Shown in pieces: positions 49,353-58,075 of a stretch of 64,000 nt of DNA. The DNA is from JAFGNV01 sp964612485 (GTDB taxonomy: Bacteria; Chloroflexota; Anaerolineae; 4572-78; J111). The stretch lies in the NCBI GenBank assembly GCA_964612485.1, contig CAZTFF010000012.1, positions 1 through 64,000 of the forward strand. The letters run 5' to 3'. Position 1 is the first letter of the stretch, and each line of letters opens with the position of its first letter. A program made the translations under genes and the position numbers. The notes beneath the pieces were generated by a model. The model was given only the letters and a program-made list of their open reading frames with translations. It was not told the origin of the DNA and searched no databases.

Positions 49353-50246
49353 TTATTCTATGAGTAATTCGGTCGGTTCCACGTGAACAACCACGTCGGT
49401 GAGAGCCAGTTTATCTTGAAGTTCGTCTTGCACCTGGTGTCCCAGATAGTGAGCTTCGGCCAAAGACAGGCCGCTGTCAACCTGAATGTGCAGATCCAAA
49501 TACGTGGCTTGATCCGTCCCCCGGCTGCGGATTTTATGGCACGATTTAACGCCCTTGATAGAAAGGGCAATATTTTCCACCTCAGCCGGATCAACCACGG
49601 CCGTATCGGCCAGGATATTGGAGGCCCGGTGGATAATGTCCCAGCCAACTTTGCCGATCACCCCGACAATGATCAACGCCACGATGGGATCAATCCACGG
49701 CCAGCCCAGCCGCACCGCTACCAGGCCGGCAATCACCGATAGGGAAACGTAAATGTCGGAGCGGGTGTGGGCGGCATCGGCCAGCAGAATGCTGCTCTTG
49801 AGCTGCTCTCCCCGGCGTTTTTCGTAGGCGGATACAAACCAGTTCAGCCCGATGGTTACGAACATCACCAGAAAGCTGACAATCGTCACGTCGGGGGCGC
49901 TGCCTTCGACAATCCGGTTGAAGACGCTTCTGAGAATATTCCAGGTGGTCAACAACAGTAGCAGCCCGATAGCCAGGGTAGCAAAGGTTTCGTATTTGTG
50001 ATGGCCGTAAGGGTGGTCTTCGTCCGGGGGGCGGCCGGCAATGGTGATGCCCACCAAGCCGATAATGTTGGAGGAGCCGTCCATGGTGGAGTGGAAGCCA
50101 TCAGCCACCATGCTGATAGCGCCGGTGGCCGCGCCTACCACAATTTTAGCTCCGGCCACCAGCAGATTGAGGCCCAATATTTGCCACAGCACGCGTTTGA
50201 CTTGTTTTGAATGGGGCGCAGGAGGAGGATGGGTATCTGTTGTCAT
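49353..50246 (-). CDS. Cation diffusion facilitator (CDF) metal exporter
   Basis: This 297-residue protein has six membrane helices with the CDF metal site: SMVADGFHSTMD (Asp, His) and DAAHTRSD (His, Asp), and PPDEDHPYGHHKYET as the His-rich loop. A C-terminal cytoplasmic ferredoxin-like domain follows (LDLHIQVDSGLSLAEAHYLG). Members export Zn, Fe, Mn or Co. The adjacent CorC/HlyC pair makes a divalent-metal homeostasis group plausible. Confidence 0.9.
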   Translation of the reverse strand: MTTDTHPPPAPHSKQVKRVLWQILGLNLLVAGAKIVVGAATGAISMVADGFHSTMDGSSNIIGLVGITIAGRPPDEDHPYGHHKYETFATLAIGLLLLLTTWNILRSVFNRIVEGSAPDVTIVSFLVMFVTIGLNWFVSAYEKRRGEQLKSSILLADAAHTRSDIYVSLSVIAGLVAVRLGWPWIDPIVALIIVGVIGKVGWDIIHRASNILADTAVVDPAEVENIALSIKGVKSCHKIRSRGTDQATYLDLHIQVDSGLSLAEAHYLGHQVQDELQDKLALTDVVVHVEPTELLIE

Positions 50247-50252
50247 GAATAG

Positions 50253-51590
50253 TTACATCTCTCCCACGCGTTTCCAAACGCCTTTGGCTAATTCGGTTGC
50301 TTTGGCGGCAATGGTTGCTTCATCCAGGTTGAGAAGCTGCCGGTCTTTCATGAGCAGTTGTCCCCCGGCGATGGTGTGGGTTACGTGGCTGCCGTCCATG
50401 CCGAAGACCAATTGCCAGGGATAATTGCCGTCGGTCAGAGGTGTAAAGGGTACGTAATCCAACAGAATAATGTCGGCAAAAGCGCCGGGCGACAGCGCGC
50501 CCACAGCTTTGGGGAAGAACAGGCCGGCGATGGTGGCGTTGTTATCAAAAGCCATTTCCATCAGACGGTCGCCGGGCATCACGCGGGGATCTCTTTTGCT
50601 GATGCGGTGCAGTAAATAGGCGGTATGGATTTCGGTGAACATATTGTTGGTGAAGCCATCGTTGCCCAGCCCTACGGGTATGCCGCGATCCAGCATTTTT
50701 TCAACTTCGGCCACGCCCACGGCATTGTTCATGTTACTGCGCGGCTGGTGGCTGACTTTTGTTTGGGTGGCCCGGAGCGAGTCGATTTCATAAGCATCTA
50801 CATGAATGGCGTGCGCCACCAGCGTTTTTGGTCCCAAGATATTTTTTTCTTCCAGGCGCTCGGCCACCCGTTTATTGTGTTTTTTGAGGCTGTCGGCCTG
50901 ATCGGCTTTATCTTCGGCCAGGTGAATGTGAAAACCGGTATCTAAACCGCGAGCAGCATCCAAACAGGCGTCCAGCGTGGCATCGCTCACGGTGAAGGAA
51001 GCGTGCAGTCCAAACGAGGCTCCTAATTTTGGGTTGGGATTATTTTGCAGCCGTTTGATGAAACGCACGTTTTCGGCAATGCCGTCGATGGCGCCCTGGG
51101 GGCCGTTGCGGTCGGTCACTTCGTAGCAGAGGCCCACCCGCAACCCCGACTCGGTTGCGGCCTCGGCCAGCGCGTCCAACGAACCGTCGATGTGATTGGG
51201 GCTGGCGTGGTGGTCAATCAGCGTTGTGGTTCCGTGCCGGATGGCCTCTACCAGAAGAACCAGCGCGCTGTATTTGCTGTCTTCCAGGGTCAGGGCGCGG
51301 TCCACCTTCCACCACAATTGTTCCAGGATTTGCATGAAATTTTCGGGCGGCTCGCCGGGGATGGCCATCCCTCGCGCAAACGCGCCATAAAAATGGGTGT
51401 GTGCGCAGATCATGCCGGGCATCACAATTTTGCCCTGGGCATCCAATTTCTCCGCGTGAGGATATGTTTTCTCTAAATCGGCGGTGCGCCCTACCTCAAC
51501 AATCGTATCACCTTCAAAATAGACGGCCCCGTAGGGAATCATCTTTTTTTCGCTGCCAAACGTCAGAACTGTTCCGTTGGTGATTAACAT
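50253..51590 (-). CDS. ssnA: SsnA-like aminohydrolase
   Basis: This 445-residue amidohydrolase has metal motifs MICAHTHFYGA, FHIHLAED and HAIHVD, and GLGNDGFTNNMF in the place of the usual Asp. The order and the LWWKVDRALTLEDSKYSAL region match SsnA-type putative aminohydrolases, a branch of the chlorohydrolase/MtaD group. Substrate is unproven; purine-like rings are likely. GGGAGG precedes ATG 51590, so an upstream extension is not used. It is the first gene of the metal-transporter operon. Confidence 0.85.
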   Translation of the reverse strand: MLITNGTVLTFGSEKKMIPYGAVYFEGDTIVEVGRTADLEKTYPHAEKLDAQGKIVMPGMICAHTHFYGAFARGMAIPGEPPENFMQILEQLWWKVDRALTLEDSKYSALVLLVEAIRHGTTTLIDHHASPNHIDGSLDALAEAATESGLRVGLCYEVTDRNGPQGAIDGIAENVRFIKRLQNNPNPKLGASFGLHASFTVSDATLDACLDAARGLDTGFHIHLAEDKADQADSLKKHNKRVAERLEEKNILGPKTLVAHAIHVDAYEIDSLRATQTKVSHQPRSNMNNAVGVAEVEKMLDRGIPVGLGNDGFTNNMFTEIHTAYLLHRISKRDPRVMPGDRLMEMAFDNNATIAGLFFPKAVGALSPGAFADIILLDYVPFTPLTDGNYPWQLVFGMDGSHVTHTIAGGQLLMKDRQLLNLDEATIAAKATELAKGVWKRVGEM

Positions 51591-51737
51591 GGTGCCTCCC
51601 GATGTTTTTATCGTCGTGTGGAGTGATAAGTGAGGAGTGAGGTATGTCATCACTCCATTTTTCACTCATCACTGTCATTTTAATCCGGTGCGCGCATAAG
51701 GTCAATTGGGCCGGATGGGATGGGGTAGCCTGTTCAT

Positions 51738-51765
51738 TTGCTCCCTATCGCGCTTGGGTTATAAT
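51738..51765 (+). promoter_or_regulatory. Promoter of the glycosyltransferase gene
   Basis: TTGCTC and TATAAT are 16 bases apart, ending 28 bases before the glycosyltransferase ATG. Confidence 0.6.
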
Positions 51766-51793
51766 GCATTGAACTTTTTGCCTGAGGTAAAAA

Positions 51794-52489
51794 ATGGAAA
51801 AGCTTTCTATCGTTATTCCCTGTTTTAATGAGATTAGCACAGTTGAAGAAATCATCCAAAAAGTGTTGCAGGTTGATATTCCACTTGACCGGGAATTGGT
51901 TGTTGTTGACGACTATTCCACCGACGGCACGCGAGATTATCTACAGTCGCTCACCCACGATCAAATTCGGGTGGTATTGCACGAGATGAATCAGGGAAAA
52001 GGGGCCGCTTTGCGGACCGGTTTTGCCCACGCCACCGGCGATATTGTTATTATCCAGGATGCCGATCTGGAATATGATCCCAATGAATACACCAGGCTCC
52101 TACAACCCATTTTAGAAGGCAAGGCCGATGTGGTGTACGGTTCCCGCTTTGTGGGCGGCGAGTCTCACCGGGTGTTGTATTTTTGGCATTCCCTGGGCAA
52201 CCGATTTTTGACGTTCATGTCCAACATGTTCACCAATCTCAATCTGACCGACATGGAAGTCTGTTACAAGGTTTTTAAGCGGGATATACTCGACCGAATT
52301 TCAATCGAAGAGAATCGCTTTGGTTTTGAACCGGAATTTACGGCCAAAATTGCCCGCCTGGATTGCGTGATCTATGAAGTCGGCATCTCTTATTATGGCC
52401 GAACCTATGAAGAAGGCAAAAAGATCGGCTGGCGAGACGGTGCTAGAGCGATCTTTGTGATCTTGAAGTATGGCCTGTGGAAGAAGTAG
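51794..52489 (+). CDS. GT2 family glycosyltransferase (polyprenyl-phosphate sugar transfer type)
   Basis: This 231-residue protein is a GT-A fold enzyme. SIVIPCFNEISTVEEII and VVDDYSTDGTRDYL form the nucleotide site, QDADLEYDPNEY is the DXD-type metal site, and VYGSRFVGGE follows. It has no C-terminal membrane helices, so it is like dolichol-phosphate-mannose synthases of the soluble sort. It would build surface or lipid-linked sugars. GAGG precedes the ATG. Confidence 0.88.
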   Translation: MEKLSIVIPCFNEISTVEEIIQKVLQVDIPLDRELVVVDDYSTDGTRDYLQSLTHDQIRVVLHEMNQGKGAALRTGFAHATGDIVIIQDADLEYDPNEYTRLLQPILEGKADVVYGSRFVGGESHRVLYFWHSLGNRFLTFMSNMFTNLNLTDMEVCYKVFKRDILDRISIEENRFGFEPEFTAKIARLDCVIYEVGISYYGRTYEEGKKIGWRDGARAIFVILKYGLWKK

Positions 52490-52494
52490 CGGTA

Positions 52495-53988
52495 TCATTC
52501 CACCCAATTCAACAATCGTTCGTTCATACCCCAATATTGTAATTCCCATTGATTTTGGATTTCCGGCGCAAAGAGCGGGTGCTGATTGCTGCCGTCGGCG
52601 TTCATCACCCAGATTTCCCACCGCCCGGTTCGATCCGTAACAAACGCAATCTGCCCCCCATCCGGCGACCACGCGGGGGAGGCGCTGTTGTATTGCGGAT
52701 CGGCCAGCAGCGGGGGCTTGGTGAGCCGCTGCCGCGCCCCGGTGGTCAAATCCAGCGTGTAGACCTCCCAATGCAGGTGCTGCTGGTAGGTGAGGGCCAG
52801 CTTTTGCCCGTCGGGTGAAAAAACGGGATCGGTGTCGCGCAGGTCGTCGGTGAGCGCCTGGTAATCGCCGGTGGTCACATCCAGTTGGATCAATCCCTGT
52901 TCTCCGGCATACACCACGCGCCACGGATTTTGTGGATCCCAGGCCGGATTGTAGCTGTAGGTATCGGCGGGCAGGTCTTCAAATTGGCCGGTGGTGAGGT
53001 TGACTTTCCGTAATTTCCAATGCAGATATTCCAACCGAATAAAACAGATGGTGACCACGCCGGTATTGCTCACGTGCGTTTTTATAATTCGGATGCGGCT
53101 GTTGGGCAGGCTGATGCCTTCGCCCGGTTTGGCTTTTTTGCATTCAGGCTGAGGGTCGCGCAGCCCACCGTGCTGGAACGAGACAATGATCTCTGTCCCA
53201 TCCGGCGACCAAGTGGGTGATTTGGCTTGCAGGGTATCGGCCAGAACCGCCCGCTCCGCGCCGGTTTTCAGATCGAGGGTGAAAACGGTGCCCATCTCCG
53301 CCCCGTCCCAGCGGGTGAAGGCCACGGTTTGGCCATCGGGCGAGACAGCCGGGTCGATGACGCCGCCGGCCAGGTGTTGCAAACTTGTACCGTCGATATT
53401 GATTGAATACAAATCGCCGCCGCTGCCGGTGGCGAAGATAAGTTTTCCTTTGCTCTTGGGGCCGGCTGGTGCCTGGATTACCGGTGGGGTGTCAACCAGC
53501 GGCAGTTCGTTCAGCGGTCCCGAAATTTGGGTGTAAGCCGGTTTGCCGGAAATCCAGCCGGTTTGGCCGGCAGCGGTGGTAATCTGAACCCAATGGCTGT
53601 CGGACGTGCCGGCAATCTCAAAGGTTTCGCCCGCCAGCGCCACGCCGATCACCGGATAATCAATCCCCGGCCCCTGCCGGATATTGAGCGAGCTGGCCAC
53701 TATCTTGGCCTGGGTGGTGGCCGGTGTTTCCGGCGCAGGGAGTGTGGGCGTGGCGGTCGGTTCCGATAGCAGCGCCAGGTCTTCGATCATCAACGGCGTT
53801 CGGGTTGGCGTGGCGCTGGGGTAGGGCAGGCGGGTGGCGGTGGGGGAAATATCAAGAGTTTGGCTCTCCGGGGTGTCGGAGTCCAAAGGTACAATCGTTG
53901 CCGTGGGGGTGCTGTTCCCCATCTGGCACGCGGTCAGCGTGAGGCAGTTCAACAGGATGATGATAAACAGAATGCGAGTCTTTTTCAT
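52495..53988 (-). CDS. Lipoprotein with SH3-like domain and TolB-type beta-propeller
   Basis: This 497-residue protein has a lipoprotein signal (LTAC, about residues 18-21), a Thr/Pro linker, a bacterial SH3 domain (about 90-155, SSLNIRQGPGIDYPVIG), and a WD40-like PD40 propeller (about 180-490). The propeller repeats are of the DPAVSPDGQTVAFTRWDG / PTWSPDGTEIIVSF type. SH3 suggests cell-wall binding; the propeller suggests protein binding. It is on the minus strand and ends near the glycosyltransferase stop (convergent). Confidence 0.82.
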   Translation of the reverse strand: MKKTRILFIIILLNCLTLTACQMGNSTPTATIVPLDSDTPESQTLDISPTATRLPYPSATPTRTPLMIEDLALLSEPTATPTLPAPETPATTQAKIVASSLNIRQGPGIDYPVIGVALAGETFEIAGTSDSHWVQITTAAGQTGWISGKPAYTQISGPLNELPLVDTPPVIQAPAGPKSKGKLIFATGSGGDLYSINIDGTSLQHLAGGVIDPAVSPDGQTVAFTRWDGAEMGTVFTLDLKTGAERAVLADTLQAKSPTWSPDGTEIIVSFQHGGLRDPQPECKKAKPGEGISLPNSRIRIIKTHVSNTGVVTICFIRLEYLHWKLRKVNLTTGQFEDLPADTYSYNPAWDPQNPWRVVYAGEQGLIQLDVTTGDYQALTDDLRDTDPVFSPDGQKLALTYQQHLHWEVYTLDLTTGARQRLTKPPLLADPQYNSASPAWSPDGGQIAFVTDRTGRWEIWVMNADGSNQHPLFAPEIQNQWELQYWGMNERLLNWVE

Positions 53989-53998
53989 TCGATTTCCT

Positions 53999-54118
53999 CT
54001 ATTCGTATCTTAGCGCGTCAATCGATTTCAGCCGGGCAGCCCGGGTGGCGGGGTATTACACTCCAAAGAACAGGCCCACGGCAGCGGCAAAGCCGGTTGC
54101 CAGCAGCACCGCGTTGTT
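53999..54118 (-). pseudogene. Relic of an FtsX/MacB-like ABC permease C-terminus
   Basis: The minus strand reads LLATGFAAAVGLFFGV, a stop codon, then YPATRAARLKSIDALRYE and a final stop. This is the diagnostic tail of MacB/FtsX permeases (GLFFGxYPAxxAARLxPIxALRYE), with a TAA inserted at one codon. An in-frame TGA cuts it on the upstream side. Only this tail remains and no ATPase partner is nearby. Confidence 0.7.
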
Positions 54119-54251
54119 TCACGCCCAACATTTTCCCAAAGTTGCATAAATTATATCCTATATCAATTTATCTTCAACAATTCATCCCTTAACCGGCCAG
54201 AGTGACGCCATTTAATGGAGGCGTCGTGATTGCTCGTTCCTCTGATTTGTG

Positions 54252-54264
54252 GTAACATAGTTAC
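54252..54264. promoter_or_regulatory. Palindrome in the rex leader
   Basis: GTAACATAGTTAC is a perfect 13-base palindrome about 38 bases before the rex start. Rex commonly represses itself through TTGTGAnnnnnnTCACAA-type sites. This palindrome only loosely resembles that (TTGTGGTAAC), so the operator role is uncertain. Confidence 0.3.
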
Positions 54265-54302
54265 GCATTTCACTAAAAATTGGTTCCGAGGAGGGGCTAA
54301 CG

Positions 54303-54923
54303 ATGCCAACCAATGATGTTCCTGATATTGTGATCGGTCGATTGCCCGTCTATTTGCGGGCATTGGGACGGATGCAAGAAGCAGGTCAAGAAATCACGTC
54401 GTCTCAGGAATTGGGACAACGTTTGGGAATAGGTTCTGCCCAGATTCGCAAAGATTTATCCCATTTTGGCGAATTTGGCAAGCAGGGAACGGGGTATGAG
54501 GTTAATTACCTGCACGACCAAGTCGCCAAAATTCTGCATGTCGATAGAAACTGGACACTGGCCTTGGTGGGATTTGGTGATTTAGGGCAGGCGATTTTAC
54601 ACTATGGGGGGTTCCATGGTAAAGGCTTTCATATCAAGGCAATCTTTGATAATGATCCCGCCAAAATAGGCCAGGTGGTTGATGATCGAGAGATCTATTC
54701 ACTTGAGGTATTAGAAACGGTCATAGCCCGGCAAAATATCAAAATGGCCATTATCGCTGTTCCCGCCGGAGCGGCGCAAGAAGTTGCCGACAAATTGATT
54801 GAGGTCGGCATTAAGGCGATTCTGAACTATGCGCTCATTACACTGAGCGTTCCTGATGGGATTCAAGTCCAGTATATTGATCCGATCATGCATTTGCAGC
54901 GGATGGCTTACTATCTTGAATAG
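54303..54923 (+). CDS. rex: Redox-sensing transcriptional repressor Rex
   Basis: This 206-residue protein has a winged-helix DNA-binding domain at residues 1-80 (LGIGSAQIRKDLSHFGEFGK) and a Rossmann NAD(H) domain with VGFGDLGQAI. The C-terminal helix RMAYYLE is the domain-swap element. Rex senses the NADH/NAD ratio and controls fermentation and respiration genes. GAGGAGGGG precedes the ATG. It is a single-gene unit between the lipoprotein and mreB. Confidence 0.95.
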   Translation: MPTNDVPDIVIGRLPVYLRALGRMQEAGQEITSSQELGQRLGIGSAQIRKDLSHFGEFGKQGTGYEVNYLHDQVAKILHVDRNWTLALVGFGDLGQAILHYGGFHGKGFHIKAIFDNDPAKIGQVVDDREIYSLEVLETVIARQNIKMAIIAVPAGAAQEVADKLIEVGIKAILNYALITLSVPDGIQVQYIDPIMHLQRMAYYLE

Positions 54924-54954
54924 AGATTGAGCGCAGCCAAATACTTTTTTGAAG

Positions 54955-54998
54955 AAAAAAGACCGCATCACGTTAATTGCGATAGCGGTCTTTTTTTT
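54955..54998 (+). terminator. Terminator of rex
   Basis: AAAAAAGACCGC and GCGGTCTTTTTT form a 12-bp stem with an 18-base loop. The T-run is on the plus strand and an A-run lies on the other side, so it can also serve mreB from the opposite direction. Confidence 0.85.
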
Positions 54999-55011
54999 AT
55001 CAATTAACCAA

Positions 55012-56019
55012 TCAATAAACAGGCGGAGCGGCCCGGGCCAGCATTTCGCGGATTTCCAGGCCCTGGCCCGCACCCAGCGCCACACAGGCTACAGGATTAT
55101 CGGCCACATAACAGGGCACATCAACCTGTTCGGTGAGCATCACATCCAGATTTCGTAACTGTGAGGTGCCGCCGGTCATAATGATACCCCGATCAATAAT
55201 GTCGGAAGCCAGTTCGGGCGGGGTTTTTTCCAGCACGCTCTTAACTACGCCGGCAATGGCGGCTAACGGTTCGCTCATGGCCTCGGCAATTTCATTTGAG
55301 TCGATGGTAATGTTGCGGGGCAAACCGGCCACCTGATCTCGCCCCTTCACTTCCATTTCCAGGGGATTATCTACCGGAATGGCGCTGCCAATTTGAATCT
55401 TGATATCCTGGGCGGTTTGTTCGCCGATGGTCAGGTTATATTTGCGGCGAATGTGGTTGATGATGGCGTCGTCCAACTTCATGCCCGCTACCCGGATAGA
55501 GTTGCTGGCCACAATGCCGTTCATCGAAACGACCGCGGCTTCGGCAGTGCCTCCGCCAATGTCAACCACCATGTTGCCGGTGGGGGTATCAATGGGCAAG
55601 CCGGCGCCGATAGCGGCGGCCAGCGGCTCGGGGATGGTGTGGGCCGGGCGGCGCGCGGCTTTTCGGGCGGCATCTTCTACGGCCCGGCGTTCAACGCTGG
55701 TAATGCCCACCGGCGTACTGATCATAACTTCGGGTGGGAAGAGCCGGAGGCGGCCCACCAGCCGGCCAATATAAAAATCCAGCATGCGTTCGGTAACGTA
55801 ATAATCGGCTATCACGCCGTTGCGCAGGGGGCGGCTGATTTCGATGGCTTCTGGCACGCGGCCCAACATCGACAAAGCCTCTTGACCAATCGCCACAATG
55901 CGGTCTTCGTTTTGTGAAATAGCGACCACAGACGGTTCTTGCAGCACAATGCCCCGTCCTTTGACATAAATCAGAATGCTGCTGGTCCCTAAATCAACGC
56001 CTATTTTCTTTTCAAACAT
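55012..56019 (-). CDS. mreB: Rod-shape protein MreB
   Basis: This 335-residue actin-like protein has the family phosphate and nucleotide motifs: GVDLGTSSILIYVKGRGIV, STPVGIT, VDIGGGTAEAAVVS, and TGGTSQLRNLD. The length is normal. MreB directs lateral wall synthesis in rod-shaped cells. No mreC/mreD follows in the window, which is usual in split loci of many phyla. It has its own promoter upstream. Confidence 0.95.
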   Translation of the reverse strand: MFEKKIGVDLGTSSILIYVKGRGIVLQEPSVVAISQNEDRIVAIGQEALSMLGRVPEAIEISRPLRNGVIADYYVTERMLDFYIGRLVGRLRLFPPEVMISTPVGITSVERRAVEDAARKAARRPAHTIPEPLAAAIGAGLPIDTPTGNMVVDIGGGTAEAAVVSMNGIVASNSIRVAGMKLDDAIINHIRRKYNLTIGEQTAQDIKIQIGSAIPVDNPLEMEVKGRDQVAGLPRNITIDSNEIAEAMSEPLAAIAGVVKSVLEKTPPELASDIIDRGIIMTGGTSQLRNLDVMLTEQVDVPCYVADNPVACVALGAGQGLEIREMLARAAPPVY

Positions 56020-56086
56020 AAATTGGTTACTCCGATTTTTGAGAAAAACGCAAGCGGCTGAGTGAGCCTCGCTGGCGCGGCATCTA

Positions 56087-56114
56087 ATTGTATCTCAAAT
56101 TCAAGATTGAGCAA
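56087..56114 (-). promoter_or_regulatory. Promoter of mreB
   Basis: On the minus strand TTGCTC and TACAAT are 16 bases apart, about 70 bases before the mreB start. Confidence 0.55.
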
Positions 56115-56128
56115 GAAGCTACAGCCCG

Positions 56129-56158
56129 TAAAAAAGCCAGGAGCGTTAACTCCTGGCC
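56129..56158 (-). terminator. Terminator of the ATP synthase operon
   Basis: On the minus strand GCCAGGAG and CTCCTGGC form an 8-bp stem with a six-base loop followed by TTTTTT. It lies 24 bases after atpC. Confidence 0.85.
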
Positions 56159-56181
56159 TGGAAAAATCTGGCGTAGGGCCG

Positions 56182-56631
56182 TTAATTTGCGCTAAAATCT
56201 GAGGGTGGGGGGCGGCGGTCTTTGTTGTTTCTCCGGCGTTCGGCTACTTTCAGGCGGACCAAAGAGCGCTGCAGGGCAGCTTCGGCCTCGGAGAAGTCAC
56301 GTTTTGCTTCCTCGCTGCTTTCCAGCCGGCTTTTCGCCTGCTCGCGGGCAACTCTGGCGCGTTCAATATTAATCTCATCGGCCCGTTCAGCCGAGTCGGC
56401 CAGAACGGTTACGTTGTAGGGCCGTACTTCCATGAAGCCGCCGCCAATGGCAAAAAATTGGTCGGGTTGACCCTGTTTTTTTATTTCCAGCTCGCCATAG
56501 GTGAGCGTTGTCATCAGGGGCGTATGGCGGGGCAGGATACCCAACACGCCGTCGGAACCGGGGGCGATGACCATATTTACGTTGTCGTCAAACACGGTGC
56601 CTTCGACAGTAATGATTTCCAGACGAATCAT
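56182..56631 (-). CDS. atpC: F1Fo ATP synthase epsilon subunit
   Basis: This 149-residue protein has an N-terminal beta-sandwich (MIRLEIITVEGTVFDDNVNM, then GSDGVLGILPRHTPL) and a C-terminal helical hairpin with ERARVAREQAKSRLE. It is the last gene of the ATP synthase operon, ten bases after atpD. The C-terminal arm can inhibit ATP hydrolysis in this family. Confidence 0.95.
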   Translation of the reverse strand: MIRLEIITVEGTVFDDNVNMVIAPGSDGVLGILPRHTPLMTTLTYGELEIKKQGQPDQFFAIGGGFMEVRPYNVTVLADSAERADEINIERARVAREQAKSRLESSEEAKRDFSEAEAALQRSLVRLKVAERRRNNKDRRPPPSDFSAN

Positions 56632-56641
56632 TTCTTAACCC

Positions 56642-58042
56642 TTAATCCTCGGCGTTTTCGGCCCGTTCAAATACTTCATCAATGTTGCCGGCCATGTAAA
56701 AATGAGTTTCAGCCACGTGATCCAACTCACCGTCCAGAATCTTTTTGAACCCGGCTACGGTTTCTCCGGTGGGCACGTAGCGTCCGGGCCGCCCGGTGAA
56801 CTGTTCGGCCACAAACATAGGCTGCGAGAAGAAGCGCTGTATTTTCCGCGCGCGGGCCACCGTTAACTTGTCGTCTTCGGATAGCTCGTCGATACCCAGA
56901 ATGGCAATAATGTCTTGCAAATCCTTAAGGCGTTGCAGCACGCTTTGCACCTCACGGGCCACATTGTAATGTTCTTCGCCGACCACATTGGGATCGAGTA
57001 CGCGGCTGTTGGAGGCCAGCGGGTCTACCGCCGGATAGATCCCTAACTCTGCAATCGAGCGTTCCAGTGAGATTGTTGCATCCAGGTGGGCAAAGGTGGT
57101 AACCGGGGCGGGGTCGGTGTAGTCGTCGGCGGGCACGTAAACGGCCTGCATACTGGTAATGGAGCCGCGCCGGGTCGAGGTGATGCGCTCTTGCAATTCA
57201 CCCATTTCGGTTCCCAGTGTCGGTTGGTAGCCCACTGCGCTGGGCATCCGGCCCAGCAAAGCCGACACTTCGGCCCCGCTCATCACAAAGCGGAAGATGT
57301 TGTCGATAAAGAGCAGCACGTCGCGCCCTTCGTCGCGGAAATATTCGGCCATGGTCAAACCGGTCAGGGCCACCCGCAGGCGCACCCCCGGCGGTTCGTT
57401 CATTTGTCCAAAGACCATGCAGAGTTTGTCGAGCACGCCGGCTTCTTGCATTTCCTGATAAAGCTGGGTACCTTCGCGAGTACGCTCGCCCACACCGGCA
57501 AATACGGAATATCCGCCGTGCTCGCGGGCCAGCGAGGAAATAAGCTCCATAATGATGACGGTTTTGCCCACGCCGGCGCCGCCAAATACGCCCGTTTTCC
57601 CGCCTTTGGTAAAGGGGGCTACCAGGTCAATCACCTTCATACCGGTTTCAAAGACTTCGGTCTGGGCCACCTGATCTTTAAAGTCGGGCGTAGGGCGGTG
57701 GATGGGGTAATGGGTTTCGGCCTCAACCGGGCCTTGCCCATCTACGGGGCGGCCCAGCACATTAAAAATGCGTCCCAACGACGCCTCTCCTACCGGTACG
57801 CTGATGGGCGCGCCCGTATCAAGGGCCGTCTGGCCGCGCCGCAGGCCGTCGGTGGCGTCCATGGCTATCGTACGGACAATATCATTGCTTCTATGCTGCT
57901 GCACTTCCAGAGTCAGCGATTCCCGGCCTTCCCGTTCAACTTCCAGGGCGTGATAGATCTCGGGTAATTGCTCCGGGGGAAATTCTACGTCTACAACCGC
58001 ACCTAATACCTGTACAATGCGGCCTGCAGTTCCTTTTGCCAT
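56642..58042 (-). CDS. atpD: F1Fo ATP synthase beta subunit
   Basis: This 466-residue catalytic subunit has the P-loop GGAGVGKT, the GERTREG and LFIDNIFRF motifs, and the C-terminal DELSEDDK sequence typical of beta (DELSEEDK). It binds ADP and phosphate at the three catalytic sites. It lies between atpG and atpC with a normal length for the family. Confidence 0.98.
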   Translation of the reverse strand: MAKGTAGRIVQVLGAVVDVEFPPEQLPEIYHALEVEREGRESLTLEVQQHRSNDIVRTIAMDATDGLRRGQTALDTGAPISVPVGEASLGRIFNVLGRPVDGQGPVEAETHYPIHRPTPDFKDQVAQTEVFETGMKVIDLVAPFTKGGKTGVFGGAGVGKTVIIMELISSLAREHGGYSVFAGVGERTREGTQLYQEMQEAGVLDKLCMVFGQMNEPPGVRLRVALTGLTMAEYFRDEGRDVLLFIDNIFRFVMSGAEVSALLGRMPSAVGYQPTLGTEMGELQERITSTRRGSITSMQAVYVPADDYTDPAPVTTFAHLDATISLERSIAELGIYPAVDPLASNSRVLDPNVVGEEHYNVAREVQSVLQRLKDLQDIIAILGIDELSEDDKLTVARARKIQRFFSQPMFVAEQFTGRPGRYVPTGETVAGFKKILDGELDHVAETHFYMAGNIDEVFERAENAED

Positions 58043-58075
58043 TCAGTCCTCCTAAAAACAGGGATCGTTTTAACG

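Larger units (their letters stand above)
53989..54302. other. Intergenic stretch with a permease relic and the rex control region
   Basis: These 314 bases carry the tail of a broken FtsX/MacB-like permease on the minus strand (53999-54118) and, on the rex side, a GTAACATAGTTAC palindrome (54252-54264). Nothing else is recognised. Confidence 0.6.
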
